NCBI GenBank assembly: GCA_965223435.1
Contig: CBDCWQ010000023.1
Span: forward strand, 1,178,001-1,242,000
From: CBDCWQ01 sp965223435
Lineage (GTDB): Bacteria > Myxococcota > Kuafuiibacteriia > Kuafuiibacteriales > Kuafuiibacteriaceae
Direction of reading: 5' to 3'
Length of the DNA stretch: 64,000 nucleotides
Part shown: one piece after another, positions 41,534 to 50,645 of the stretch
Position numbering within the stretch: position 1 is the first letter of the stretch
How the letters are laid out: the number at the start of each line of letters is the position of its first letter
Program-made: the position numbers and the translations under genes
The notes under the pieces: model-generated
Told to the model about the DNA's origin: nothing
Seen by the model: only the letters and a program-made list of their open reading frames with translations
The model's database searches: none

Positions 41534-44166
41534 ACGTCGCCTGCCTCGAAAACGAAGCAGTTTGTACAGTGGAACGAGACAGTCCGTCTTGTGGGGATGA
41601 GCACCTGTATTGCGATCTTTTGTTTGGCTGCTCACCAAGGCCGCCCTGCGATCTGGACGCCGATGGCATTCCCGATATCGAAGATAACAACAGTTGCACC
41701 ATCGACGCTTGCTCTCAGGAAGGTGAAGTGGTTCACATCGATAGGGACGAAGGCGAGAGCTGCCTTCTGGTTGGCGATCTGGAGGGCCAGTGTCTAGGGG
41801 GTGAGTGCCGTACTGCCAGACCAAAGGACCCCATGTTTGGTTTACAAGACGGTACGACCGGAAACTTCTTTGTCAGCCTCACCCAAAATGTGAACGTGCT
41901 CATTTCTAATCATGACCCAAGTTGGGTGGGGTACCATCTTTCAGAGACCGCCACCTTGGCGCCTTCTCAAGACGATCCCGGCTGGAGGACCAGCCCCCCG
42001 TCAGCGGTGCGGCTCAGTCGAAACAACGGGCAAAAGACCCTCTATCTGTGGGTAAGAAACGCCGATGGCTTTACGAACCCGGGTGTCCCGCCCGCCAGGG
42101 CGACCATCCAGCTTTCCGAAGGCCTCCGAAGGGTGGGGCCCGGTGAAAACGCATGTCCAGTCGCCACCCAAGGGGGGTGCAACATCGTATGGAGGCCAGA
42201 CTCCAATGCCATCCAAGCGGCGGTCGACGCGTCGGATGCCGGGGACACGATTTGGCTCTACCCGCTCCCCGAGGGTGAGGTCTATCGCGGAACGGTACGT
42301 GTGGACCGAAGTTTGGTGATTGAAGGGGCCCCGGGCGAGGATCCCAACAGCATTGTGGTGGGAGGGCCTCATGTTGGCCCGCTTCCCGCTTTTCGGTTGG
42401 TTGCCGATGGAGTGACCCTGCGCGCTTTTCGGATCAATGGGGACGACCACAGTCGGATGTGCGGGGGCGTGACCGCCGACAAAGGCAGCAGCAACGAAAG
42501 GGACAGCGATTGGTCGGGGGGGCACCTCATTGAGCGTATGACGCTCGCGGGTCTTGTCGAACCGGGCAAGGATGGTCGGGATTTGTGTGATGCGTTGTTC
42601 GTCGGTGATGACACTGTAGTGCGGAACAACTTCATCTACGGCTTGTGGTATCGGGCCATTGATGTGTCAGGGACCGCGGGACGTCCCCTCTCAAACACGC
42701 GCGTGCTTCATAATACGCTGGTGATGACCGGCGAACGAGCGCCCGTGCACGCGGGCCTTTCCCGTGGAGTCAAGGTGAGGAACAACGTGCTTATCAACCT
42801 GGACGATGGCGGGACTGGGGTGGCCGTCCGCGGGGAACAATCTCAGGGACTGGAGGTTTCCGGCAACCTGATCGGTGGTCGAAACGTGGTTGCCACCGGG
42901 CAACTCATCGCTCCCGTTGAGCAGCTCACCGATCCCAAGATCGTTCATATGAGGGATCCACGGCTTGCTCAGGGGAGCTTGGGCCTGAACCGCGTGGCAC
43001 CGGATCTGGCCGCGGGTACGCTTGACCTATATGGGAACCCACGCGTCATCGGCGGGGCCTCCGAAGTCGGGGCGGTAGAAACGAATGGCGAAGCGCCGGT
43101 TGGCCTGTCCTCCGTCATTCGGATTGGCGTTTCAGAAAGAGGTTGTCCAGCTTCGAGCCAAGGGCGTTGCGATTTTGTCGAAACGCCAGACGGAGTTCGG
43201 GCTATCGGTCGAGCCCTGGAAGCAGCTCCTGCTGGTGCGACGATCAATCTGTATAGCGACAATATGGGCGTGGCAAGATATGCGGCATCCAACAGCATGA
43301 TCGATCGAAAGCTTGTGATCCGAAGAGCGCCAGGGGAGCCCGCGGGAACGGTTGCGCTCCATGATAGTCTTCTTCCTAGGAACGGGCCGAACGGCATTTT
43401 TTGGGTTGTTCAAGCTGACGATGTTCGCATCGAGGGTCTCGACTTCGGTTGTTTTCGCTGTCGCTGGGCGGTCAGTTTTCACCTAGGGATTAAGGGGGAT
43501 CGTAATACTTCGGTTGCGGCGCGAAGAGGCGTGATTCACGGGTGTAGGGTGAGGGAAGACATGATAGCGGGTGGAAACCGTGGTTTTGTTCTTGGGCACG
43601 AAACCAGGCTGAGCGCGAGCGTGGTGGCTGGCCGGTTTCGTGCCTTGGCCCGTGTCGAAGGACACAACGCCGTGGCGGTTAACAACACTTTTTATCATCT
43701 TGACGACACTTTGCCAAAAGAGGGGGAAGTTGCGGCGACCGGTTTCGAGTTGAGTTCTGTGAGCGGTTTTCTTGCGGCGAACAACCTGGTTGATTTTCAG
43801 TCCACCCGAGATGTGGCGGACTACACGGTGTACGGCGCTACGGCGACGGATGCCACGAATCCGCGGTTCGAGAACAACCAGTTCTATGGTCTAGACAGCT
43901 TGCACAGTGCAGAAGTGCGGATTCGGACCCGGGCCGATGGGGGAACCAACTGCGTGGGCTCGCTGCCAGGCCGGCCGCCCGCTCGCGCGCTGTGCGGTGG
44001 CACGCGCCCCTTGTTTGTCAACCCTTCAGACTTCGATTTTCGCCTGAGCGCGGGTTCTCCGGCATGGGAACGAGGCGACCCAGATTATGTCGGCGATGAC
44101 ACCGATGTTCTGGGGCGGTCGCGCACCAACCCGCCGGACGTGGGGGCGTACGAAGAAAGTCGCTGA
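41530..44166 (+). CDS. Right-handed beta-helix secreted protein, C-terminal part of split gene
   Basis: The frame is about 878 residues from GTG 41530, but its coding character (Cys-rich repeat) extends upstream to about 41485, so it is probably the continuation of the lipoprotein starting at 41030. A Cys-rich region with DLDADGIPDIEDN-type Asp motifs is followed by two pectate-lyase-like beta-helix regions, each opened by a similar AI(Q/G)xAxxA...GxTIxLY segment (about 230 and 560). Asn-rich turns (VVRNNFIYG, KVRNNVLINL) are typical of stacked coils. The end resembles DVLGRSRTNPPDVGAYE, a common terminus of such proteins. It may bind or cleave polysaccharide; no catalytic residues can be assigned. 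Confidence 0.75.
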   Translation: MNVACLENEAVCTVERDSPSCGDEHLYCDLLFGCSPRPPCDLDADGIPDIEDNNSCTIDACSQEGEVVHIDRDEGESCLLVGDLEGQCLGGECRTARPKDPMFGLQDGTTGNFFVSLTQNVNVLISNHDPSWVGYHLSETATLAPSQDDPGWRTSPPSAVRLSRNNGQKTLYLWVRNADGFTNPGVPPARATIQLSEGLRRVGPGENACPVATQGGCNIVWRPDSNAIQAAVDASDAGDTIWLYPLPEGEVYRGTVRVDRSLVIEGAPGEDPNSIVVGGPHVGPLPAFRLVADGVTLRAFRINGDDHSRMCGGVTADKGSSNERDSDWSGGHLIERMTLAGLVEPGKDGRDLCDALFVGDDTVVRNNFIYGLWYRAIDVSGTAGRPLSNTRVLHNTLVMTGERAPVHAGLSRGVKVRNNVLINLDDGGTGVAVRGEQSQGLEVSGNLIGGRNVVATGQLIAPVEQLTDPKIVHMRDPRLAQGSLGLNRVAPDLAAGTLDLYGNPRVIGGASEVGAVETNGEAPVGLSSVIRIGVSERGCPASSQGRCDFVETPDGVRAIGRALEAAPAGATINLYSDNMGVARYAASNSMIDRKLVIRRAPGEPAGTVALHDSLLPRNGPNGIFWVVQADDVRIEGLDFGCFRCRWAVSFHLGIKGDRNTSVAARRGVIHGCRVREDMIAGGNRGFVLGHETRLSASVVAGRFRALARVEGHNAVAVNNTFYHLDDTLPKEGEVAATGFELSSVSGFLAANNLVDFQSTRDVADYTVYGATATDATNPRFENNQFYGLDSLHSAEVRIRTRADGGTNCVGSLPGRPPARALCGGTRPLFVNPSDFDFRLSAGSPAWERGDPDYVGDDTDVLGRSRTNPPDVGAYEESR

Positions 44167-44168
44167 CC

Positions 44169-44186
44169 GCAATCTCTAAAGATTGC
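44169..44186 (+). terminator. Intrinsic terminator candidate
   Basis: GCAATCT and AGATTGC form a perfect 7-bp stem with a 4-base loop (CTAA), starting 3 bases after the stop; CTCTTTT follows shortly. Of the hairpins in the window it fits best with an intrinsic terminator. Confidence 0.6.
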
Positions 44187-44734
44187 AGACTCTTTTGATG
44201 TTCTTCTCGGGTTTCCATACGGCCGGGAAACGCAGCTTATGTTTAGCCTCGCGCGACGGCCCCGTCCTGAGTTCTAGCGTTTTTCCGGACATACATCGGG
44301 GGGGGCGTGCCCTATTGTGTCAGAGTTTTGTACCCCCTCAACAATCGTGACCGAGGTGGTCGTATGTGTGTTATGATAGCAGTATAGATTGGCCCATGTG
44401 TGATGGAGCGCACATCTTGTCGTCGCAAACGGACAGACGTGCGCAGCTTCGCAGATGGGCCAGGTGGGGGCAACTTTTTGGGACGGGGTTGTTGAAGCAA
44501 CGTCTCCTTGAGCCATCCCAGCGTTTTGTTCGAATTCCACTATCAATGGCAAGAAGCATGGCGCAGGAAGGTGTGGCAAAGAAATGAAAAGCGCAACAAG
44601 CGTGGACTCATTCGTTGACACCCTCTCAGCGTCTGCAGCAGTTTGTTTTTCAAAACCCCTAAGGATAGCACCCAGCCGTAAATAGGAGCCTGGGTGTGCT
44701 GGAAGGAATCTCCCTTCAGGAAGGAATCATGGTT
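44187..44734. other. Intergenic, leader of lipoprotein gene
   Basis: About 550 bases with no supported gene and visibly more A+T than the flanks near 44330-44390. CACCCAG (about 44670) can pair with CTGGGTG (about 44690), making a hairpin in the leader shortly before the start codon. A TTGACA lies at 44615-44620, but no matching -10 box is placed correctly. Confidence 0.4.
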
Positions 44735-46363
44735 ATGCACCATTCATTGTTTCAAAAATGTGTCGCATTTGGATTCGTGGTCGCTGCGTTTGCATGCAGG
44801 ACATCGGTCCCATCAGGCGACGCGGAGCTCGTCGTATCGGCCGATGCGGTCACGGCAGAGGACATCGATAGCATCTCTGTTGCGGTCACCGGCCCCGGCA
44901 TCGATCCCGACGACCCAAGTTTCACCACGGACTTGGTTTTGACGGACGGCCAGTGGAGAGGGTCTCTGCTCGAGATTCCGGCGGGGGACGACCGAGAGTT
45001 CACCGCAACTGCCCTCGATGCCGACGGTGCGGAAATCTTCCGTGGCGTGGCCAGCGGCGTATCCGTTGGTCAGGGCACGCAAGAGATTGCAATTATTCTG
45101 CAAGAGGTGAATCCGCCACCACCGTTTTTCAATGTGGCTCCGATCATCGACGCCGTGGTGCGTTCGAGCGCAGTGGTTCAGCCTGACGAAGAGGCTACCA
45201 TCGTGGTTCAAGCGCGCGATCGCAATGCGGACGACACCTTGACCTTCGCTTGGACCGACGGCGGCGGTACGATCGGGTCTCAGGACGATACGGCCAACGG
45301 AAGCCGAATCACGTGGAGTGCGACGCAGCAGCAGGCTTATCAGCTGACCGTGACCGTGACCGACAACAAAGGCGCGGCGACCCAAATCTCCATCGAGATG
45401 ACCGTGGGTGAGGCCACCGGTGGTGCGGATTTCGTGTTGACCTTCAACACCCTCCCCATCGTTCGGGACGTGACCGCGACTCCGTCGCACGCCGACATTG
45501 GCGAAACGGTTCGCTTGGCGGTTCCCGACATCGAGAATCTTGAAGACGATGCCTTGACCTTTGAGTGGGCGATTGGCGACAACGACGACGGTAACCCCGA
45601 TTGCGAGGGTACCTTCTCCGATGCCGATGAAGACGCCATCAGCTTCACCCTCACCGGTCCTGAGCCGCCCCTCGGTCTTTGCCGCTTGGTGGTTCGCGTC
45701 CTTGACGGCAATGAGCAAGGCATCGCTTCCGAAGGCAACTTCGTGATTCAAACGGGTGCGGTGAACAACGGTATCTTCCCCGTCCTCGCCGACTTCGAGC
45801 GCGACCTTCGCAGCAATGGTGCCGGCGCCGGTGGACACACCGACGACGCCATTCTGAATGAGGCCTCGGGTGACACCTGTGGCAATGGACCAGCGGCCGT
45901 GACCCTTACGCACGCCTCTGACCCCAATGCCAGCCGGTACGCACGTTTCGACTACACGGTTGCGGCGGACAACAGCAATACCTGTGACCCCTTTGCGGCC
46001 TTTGGGCTTCCGCTGCGGGCCACTCCCGAAGCGATGGATCTGTCTCGCTTCAGTGGCGTGAGCTTGTCTTCGCGTCGCTTTGGCAATGGGCAGAATGATT
46101 TCGTGGTTGAGATCCGAACCATCGCCTTGGACAACAACAACCAGCCGGTCGACTGCCCCGCGCTTCGAAGCCGAACGATTACGGCGCCTGCCACCTGGCA
46201 GTCCGTTACGCTCAACTTCGATTCGGTGGACGACTTCCCGTCACAGACTGGGGACCTCGGCTGCGCCTATGACCGCAGCAACGTGAGTGCGTTCAGCGTT
46301 GTGGTGCAGGATGCAGGCACTGGCTCGGTCGGCATCGACGACATCGAGTTCGTGACCCAATAA
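44735..46363 (+). CDS. Secreted lipoprotein with Ig-like domains and C-terminal carbohydrate-binding-like domain
   Basis: ATG 44735 is preferred because AAGGA lies nine bases upstream; ATG 44729 and an earlier in-frame start also exist. The 542-residue product has a lipoprotein signal (FGFVVAAFAC). A beta domain (about 20-125) is followed by two PKD/Ig-like domains (about 130-220 and 225-330, with ADDTLTFAWTDGGG and EDDALTFEWAIGDNDDG) and a C-terminal jellyroll (about 345-540) resembling CBM11-type domains (ADFERDL, DDIEFV). Acidic composition suggests a calcium-dependent surface protein. The region after the stop is the 1-kb low-complexity block. Confidence 0.75.
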   Translation: MHHSLFQKCVAFGFVVAAFACRTSVPSGDAELVVSADAVTAEDIDSISVAVTGPGIDPDDPSFTTDLVLTDGQWRGSLLEIPAGDDREFTATALDADGAEIFRGVASGVSVGQGTQEIAIILQEVNPPPPFFNVAPIIDAVVRSSAVVQPDEEATIVVQARDRNADDTLTFAWTDGGGTIGSQDDTANGSRITWSATQQQAYQLTVTVTDNKGAATQISIEMTVGEATGGADFVLTFNTLPIVRDVTATPSHADIGETVRLAVPDIENLEDDALTFEWAIGDNDDGNPDCEGTFSDADEDAISFTLTGPEPPLGLCRLVVRVLDGNEQGIASEGNFVIQTGAVNNGIFPVLADFERDLRSNGAGAGGHTDDAILNEASGDTCGNGPAAVTLTHASDPNASRYARFDYTVAADNSNTCDPFAAFGLPLRATPEAMDLSRFSGVSLSSRRFGNGQNDFVVEIRTIALDNNNQPVDCPALRSRTITAPATWQSVTLNFDSVDDFPSQTGDLGCAYDRSNVSAFSVVVQDAGTGSVGIDDIEFVTQ

Positions 46364-46463
46364 GCACCACACGAGCGTGCAACGGGTGTGAAGCTGGTCC
46401 TCGGGTGAGCGCATGCTCACTCTGGGCCAGCCCCACCAAAAGCGGAGGGGGCCAGCTTCAACA

Positions 46464-46644
46464 CTCTCTTCTTCCCCCCCGCTTCTTCTTCCCCCCCGCT
46501 TCTTCTTCCCCCCCCGCTTCTTCTTCTTCTTCTTCTTCTTCTTCTTCCCCCCCCGCTTCTTCTTCTTCTTCTTCTTCTTCTTCCCCCCCCGCTTCTTCTT
46601 CTTCTTCTTCTTCTTCTTCTTCTTCTTCTTCTTGCTCCCCCCCC
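46464..46644. repeat. Polypyrimidine (TTC)n tract with six C7-8 runs
   Basis: About 180 bases almost wholly of C and T on this strand: blocks of TTC triplets alternate with C7 or C8 runs, most followed by a single G. The complementary strand has six G-runs, so triplex (H-DNA) or quadruplex formation is possible. It lies about 100 bases after the lipoprotein stop. Confidence 0.9.
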
Positions 46645-46704
46645 TTGGACGACCTGGGGCTCTGGACCTGGACTTGGACCTGGACCTGGACTTGGACCTG
46701 GACC
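46645..46704. repeat. Hexanucleotide array, left arm of inverted pair (locus 2)
   Basis: GGACCT/GGACTT units in a 60-base array. The reverse complement, including the AAGTCC variant and the CCCCAGGT end, resembles the distal end of the right array near 47107-47165. Confidence 0.9.
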
Positions 46705-46820
46705 TATCGGCCTGCTGCGGGGAGCTCGAGCCGCCATAAAACCAATAATGCCAGTTTGGGGGAGACCGCATGTTGGGGTCTTGCTCGGAGGGCTTGAATC
46801 TCCTTGGAACCCCCCAGTTT

Positions 46821-47167
46821 CAGGTCCAGGTCCAGGCCCAAGTCCAGGGCCCAAGGTGGTCCAGGCCCAGGTCCAGGTCCAGGTCCAGGTCCAGGTCCAG
46901 GTCCAGGTCCAGGTCCAAGTCCAGGGGCCCAGGTGGTCCAGGCCCAGGTCCAGGTCCAAGTCCAGGTCCAGGTCCAGGTCCAAGTCCAGGGGCCCAGGTG
47001 GTCCAGGGCTCCAGGTGGTCCAGGGCTCCAGGTGGTCCAGGGCTCCAGGTGGTCCAGGGCTCCAGGTGGTCCAGGGCTCCAGGTGGTCCAGGGCCCCAAG
47101 TGGCCCAAGTCCAGGTCCAAGTCCAGGTCCAGGTCCAGGTCCAAGTCCAGGTCCCCAGGTGGTCCGG
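46821..47167. repeat. Hexanucleotide array, right arm of inverted pair (locus 2)
   Basis: Nearly 350 bases of CCAGGT-type units with variants CCAAGT and CCAGGC. In its middle lies a second-order repeat of 17 bases (see 46997-47098). The arms at this locus are separated by about 115 unique bases. Confidence 0.9.
46997..47098. repeat. Six copies of a 17-bp tandem repeat
   Basis: GGTGGTCCAGGGCTCCA recurs at 46997, 47014, 47031, 47048, 47065 and 47082; the last copy ends with a variant. It is nested inside the hexamer array and breaks the 6-base period. Confidence 0.9.
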
Positions 47168-47367
47168 GAGGTTCTGCAAGTCTGGTTGTGGGGCGGGTGT
47201 CAGCGGCGGAATAACCTGCACAGGAGGGTCGCTCGAAGTGCACTGCAACAGGGCGATGTGCACAGCAAGAGCGGGCGTTTTGTGCTGCAATCTGGGTTTC
47301 GTGGGGTGGCCCCAAAGTTGCAGCGTAGTGGAGGCGTGCCCATTTTGGGACACATGACGAGACACTC

Positions 47368-47374
47368 AAAGGAG
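47368..47374 (+). promoter_or_regulatory. Strong ribosome site of first paralogue
   Basis: AAAGGAG with a 7-base spacer to ATG 47382. The second paralogue has the same AAAGGAG at 59398-59404. Confidence 0.8.
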
Positions 47375-47381
47375 AAGAGAT

Positions 47382-48350
47382 ATGTTTCAAGCATTGGCAG
47401 CAAAAACGATAGGAACCCAATTTAACGACCTTCTGGGGCAACTTGGTGCTCCGGGGGGCTTGATCGGCGCACAGATTGACAGTCTTGCCGGAAACCCGCT
47501 CGGGGTGCTCCGGAACCTGAGCGACGCCTTTTCGGAGGCGGCCACGGGGAAGGCGACTACGGGGTTAGGACGACTCCTCAATGAACGAAAACTTGGCTCT
47601 TTTGGACTGGTTCCGACGCCGTTGGCTGCGCTTTCTCGGAATCGTGTTTTGGTCTCCAAGCGCTACTACCAGCGCATGGATCTGGGTGCGGGGGCTTCTA
47701 CGGCGCGTTGGGGGCGTTACCTTCATCCCCGCCGTCGAGCGGCAGCCAAGTTTGAGCGCTTGCTCCGCAAGAACCCACTGGTCCGCAAGTCTTTTGAGGC
47801 CGCGGTAGGGGGTAAGTTCATTCGTGATGGCCGAAATGACGGCAAGATCACCGTCCGCCGCAATGCGGTGGCGCTGGTTCCCTATCCTGGACTTCCTCCG
47901 CACCTTTCGAGTGTCGCGTCTCACATTCACGGGGTACAGAATGCCATTCGTTCTTTGGCCAAGGACCTCGAGACCGCTCAAAATGGGAGTGCCGGCGGGA
48001 GCTCGAGCTCGACCGGCCCGGCCACTTCGTTTGAAGATATGCTCTTCAATGTCATGATCAAGCAGATGTTGAAACTGCAAAAAGCGATTAAAGACAAAGG
48101 CGCCGAACTCGAAAAACTCCAGAACAAGAAAGCGAAAAAGAAGAAGAGTGGCAAAGGCGGCGGCGGCAAAGGCAAAAAGGTTGGCAAGGGCGGCGGCAAG
48201 TCTAAAAAGGGCGGCAAAAGCGAAGAGCAAGTGACCAAAGAGCTCGAGCAGCTGACCAAAAAGTACGAGCGCTTTTTGACGTCGATCGACAACATCATGA
48301 GCACGCTTCACAAGACTTCAATGAATTCGATTCGAAAGATTGGTCAATAG
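47382..48350 (+). CDS. Unknown coiled-coil protein, paralogue A (Lys/Gly-rich linker)
   Basis: This 322-residue protein has no family I recognise. A paralogue lies at 58342-59391. Conserved blocks: the N-terminus (about 10-60; NDLLGQLG, GAQIDSLAGNP, LRNLSDAF), a middle region (PKRRAAxKFERLLxKNP-like, GGKFIxDGR, PGLPPHL) and two helices around a variable linker. The first helix follows FEDMLFNVMIKQM (about 225-250); the last 45 residues (KELEQLTKKYERFLTS, NIMSTLHKTSMNSIRKIGQ) are nearly identical in both. The linker here (about 252-285) is Lys/Gly-rich. No signal peptide is seen. Its amphipathic helices and strong ribosome site suggest an abundant protein; structural or secretion-substrate roles are speculation. 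Confidence 0.75.
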   Translation: MFQALAAKTIGTQFNDLLGQLGAPGGLIGAQIDSLAGNPLGVLRNLSDAFSEAATGKATTGLGRLLNERKLGSFGLVPTPLAALSRNRVLVSKRYYQRMDLGAGASTARWGRYLHPRRRAAAKFERLLRKNPLVRKSFEAAVGGKFIRDGRNDGKITVRRNAVALVPYPGLPPHLSSVASHIHGVQNAIRSLAKDLETAQNGSAGGSSSSTGPATSFEDMLFNVMIKQMLKLQKAIKDKGAELEKLQNKKAKKKKSGKGGGGKGKKVGKGGGKSKKGGKSEEQVTKELEQLTKKYERFLTSIDNIMSTLHKTSMNSIRKIGQ

Positions 48351-48374
48351 ACCACTGTTCCCCTGACTTGTGGC

Positions 48375-48423
48375 GCACAGCTGGTCTAAGCGGTAGCCCC
48401 CCTTCCGCTCAGGCCGGCTGTGC
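48375..48423. terminator. Two-tier hairpin between convergent genes
   Basis: GCACAGC (48375-48381) pairs with GCTGTGC (48417-48423), and inside it AGCGG (48389-48393) pairs with CCGCT (48405-48409). It lies between the stops of two convergent genes and may terminate both. Confidence 0.45.
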
Positions 48424-48505
48424 CCGCAATACGACCGCTTTGTTCATTCCTCGGCTGCGCACGCGCAACTCATGTGGTCCACTCCGTAGGTCACGCGTCG
48501 AGGCA

Positions 48506-49522
48506 TCATGAATCTTTTTTGAACGCCAGTTGGTGGATGTGGCCTTTCAGCGCTTTGAGTACGCGGTCCTTGTGGCGGGCGAGCGTATGGTCATCGTCTA
48601 CTTCTTCAAGGGTGACGCAATCAGGTGCGCGCTCTTTGAGCGCGCGCGCGGTTTCTTTGGGCACGACGGCATCGTGGATCCCTTGAAGAATATATGTGGG
48701 CACCTGCACGCGCGGAAACTCGGGGTAGCGTAAACCATCTTCAAAGAACGTGTAGGCGATGGGTCTCTTTTCTCCGTAGGCGTAGTGATCGACCTCAAGG
48801 TACCCACGCTGTCGCCAGGCTTCGATGTTCTTGGGGCCAAGAATCGTTCTAAGCCGCGTCGAGAACCCCAAAGCCGGAGCCATCAGAACCAGCGCCTTGA
48901 TGCGGTCGTCTCTTGCCGCCAAGAGGGCCGCGAGATAACCGCCCAGACTTGAGCCCACCATAATCGTTCGGTCCCGAAGCTGACGTTTGAGTAGGCTCAA
49001 TGCGCGGCTGAGGGTCAAGGCAGTGAAGTCCGCCTCGTTCATGTCCGGAACCTTCATGCTGATGCCGGTGGGTTTCATTGCGTCGACCAAGAACTGGGCT
49101 TTTTTCGAGGCCGGGGACGACGCAAACCCGTGGGCGTACACAATTCCGTCCGGCCCCACGCGTTCGGGGAGGGGGGGCGGCTCTACGGGGGTGGATGTAC
49201 CTCGAGCACAGGCGTCGCTTTGGGCAAGCGCACTTTTGACATGGCATCGCAGGCCCACGAGGTCGAATCCGAGCCACGCGGAGGCACCGTTCGAGATGTC
49301 TTGTAGTTTCTGAAGCGCTTTGGCGAGCAGTTTTGAGGTGCCGCGTACGGTTCCGATCTCAAATTTGTACATGGCGGCCGCGATCTGGATGAGAGCCTGA
49401 AGGGTCTCTTTGTTGCGGCCGACTTCGTCGATCCAAACATCCTCCCAAACCTCGTGGGCGTCGAAGAACCGCCCCTCGTGGTAGTGCGTCAAGCCCAGGT
49501 TGATGGCCGTGTAAAGATTCAT
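48506..49522 (-). CDS. DUF309 / alpha-beta hydrolase fusion
   Basis: The frame reads back to 49714, but ATG 49522 overlaps the upstream stop as ATGA and begins a clean DUF309 domain, so it is preferred; the product has 338 residues. DUF309 covers about 1-95 (HEVWEDVW at 23-30). A YqiA-like alpha/beta hydrolase follows (about 125-338) with YAHGFASSP, nucleophile elbow GSSLG (Ser192), Asp284 (GIHDAVVP) and His312 (DDDHTLARH), so the catalytic triad is complete. The substrate is unknown; YqiA relatives are esterases. Translation is coupled to the NAD kinase gene. Confidence 0.8.
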   Translation of the reverse strand: MNLYTAINLGLTHYHEGRFFDAHEVWEDVWIDEVGRNKETLQALIQIAAAMYKFEIGTVRGTSKLLAKALQKLQDISNGASAWLGFDLVGLRCHVKSALAQSDACARGTSTPVEPPPLPERVGPDGIVYAHGFASSPASKKAQFLVDAMKPTGISMKVPDMNEADFTALTLSRALSLLKRQLRDRTIMVGSSLGGYLAALLAARDDRIKALVLMAPALGFSTRLRTILGPKNIEAWRQRGYLEVDHYAYGEKRPIAYTFFEDGLRYPEFPRVQVPTYILQGIHDAVVPKETARALKERAPDCVTLEEVDDDHTLARHKDRVLKALKGHIHQLAFKKDS

Positions 49523-50433
49523 GGGCGCGTGGGGGCGCGGCGCTTGCCCCTTTTCGGACCGCGAAAGAGGGAGAGGGGCCGAGCATGAAGCGAAAAGCTC
49601 ACCGTTTCTCCAAAGGGTACGGAATAGCGCTGATGGGATCCGTCGAGGAAAATGCTCGCGTGAAACATCCGCGATTGGATGCTCAGGCGGTGGTGTTGGT
49701 CGAGTACAGCACATGCCAGCCGGACACTTTCGCCCGGCGGCGCGTAGGGTTCACGTACGCGTAGGGCGAATTGTTTTGAGACCAGCGGCAAAGCCGGGCC
49801 GCCCGAAGAAGCCAAAGCCGCAGTCGACCCTGCAGCCGTCGCCACCCATACCCCAGAGCTTCGTTGGAGTTCCCGCCCCTCTGGCCACATCAAAAGATAC
49901 CGGGCCATAACCGCCGGGTTGTCGGCGCAAAACAGAACGTCGTTCAGGACGGGCTCGGGGAGGGTTTTTTTGCCCACCTTCACCCGAAGTCTTTGAACTT
50001 CGACCGGCTGAATGCGGCCCTCCTCGATGGCCTCTAGTGTTTCGCCCAGGTTTTCGGCAAGACAGCCAGACAGGGAGCCCACCGAGAAACCGGGCGCCGA
50101 GTTCACACCCAAAATAGGGGTGTGGTTGCGTACGGCGTGGGAAACCGCCAAAAGAATGCCGTCGCCCCCCACGGGAAGCACCAGATCAAAACCTTCAATG
50201 ATGCTTCGTGGAGGTGCGTGGCGGATGACGAAGTCGATGCCTCGTTCACTGAGGGCGGTTCGGACTTGTTTGAGGGAGGCTACATGGGCGTCATGGGACT
50301 GGCGGATCCGCTCAACGGCGGCATCTTCATCTTTGAGAAGGCGTCGTACGCGTGCCGTGCTCCGGTCTTTTTTCCGGCTCAGTTTGGCGTAGGACGATCG
50401 TTTCGCCACCACGAGTACACGCGTGATGTTCAT
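49519..50433 (-). CDS. nadK: NAD kinase
   Basis: This 304-residue protein phosphorylates NAD to NADP in the cytoplasm. It has the signature PVGGDGILL (GGDG at 89-92), the second NAD-binding segment GVNSAPGFSVGSLSG and the C-terminal motif WVATAAGSTA. It lacks the canonical NE/D short motif in its usual form (VLNDVLF is the likely equivalent). Its last bases overlap the start of the DUF309/hydrolase gene. A divergent oxidoreductase gene begins 212 bases upstream; the gap should hold both promoters. Confidence 0.9.
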   Translation of the reverse strand: MNITRVLVVAKRSSYAKLSRKKDRSTARVRRLLKDEDAAVERIRQSHDAHVASLKQVRTALSERGIDFVIRHAPPRSIIEGFDLVLPVGGDGILLAVSHAVRNHTPILGVNSAPGFSVGSLSGCLAENLGETLEAIEEGRIQPVEVQRLRVKVGKKTLPEPVLNDVLFCADNPAVMARYLLMWPEGRELQRSSGVWVATAAGSTAALASSGGPALPLVSKQFALRVREPYAPPGESVRLACAVLDQHHRLSIQSRMFHASIFLDGSHQRYSVPFGETVSFSLHARPLSLFRGPKRGKRRAPTRP

Positions 50434-50645
50434 GGTGACCCTGGTGGGCGAACGATATGGTCATCTGAGCCCATTTGGGTAGCCGCTTCCCGTTTTTTTC
50501 AACCGCTGGAATGCCCTGGGTTGCTTCGTCCGACCAGGGCCGTGTCATGAGGCTCTGTTCTGTGCCCCATGTGCCAAGGGCTCGGTGCCGAAGGGCCAGC
50601 CATTGCTTTCTCGCGATTTTCAGAGGGGCGTACTAGGATGGACCG

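Larger units (their letters stand above)
46364..47381. other. 1-kb low-complexity intergenic region
   Basis: It contains the polypyrimidine tract, two hexamer arms and the 17-bp repeat, then about 210 unique bases before the next gene. No gene is supported; frames through it read as dipeptide repeats in several frames at once. Confidence 0.7.

Noticed and set aside
44366..44587. Small gene of 73 codons in the gap before the lipoprotein
   Set aside because: No ribosome site, no domain, and overlapping frames on the other strand of similar length.
44615..44620. TTGACA as a -35 box for the lipoprotein at 44735
   Set aside because: No recognisable -10 box follows at 16-18 bases.
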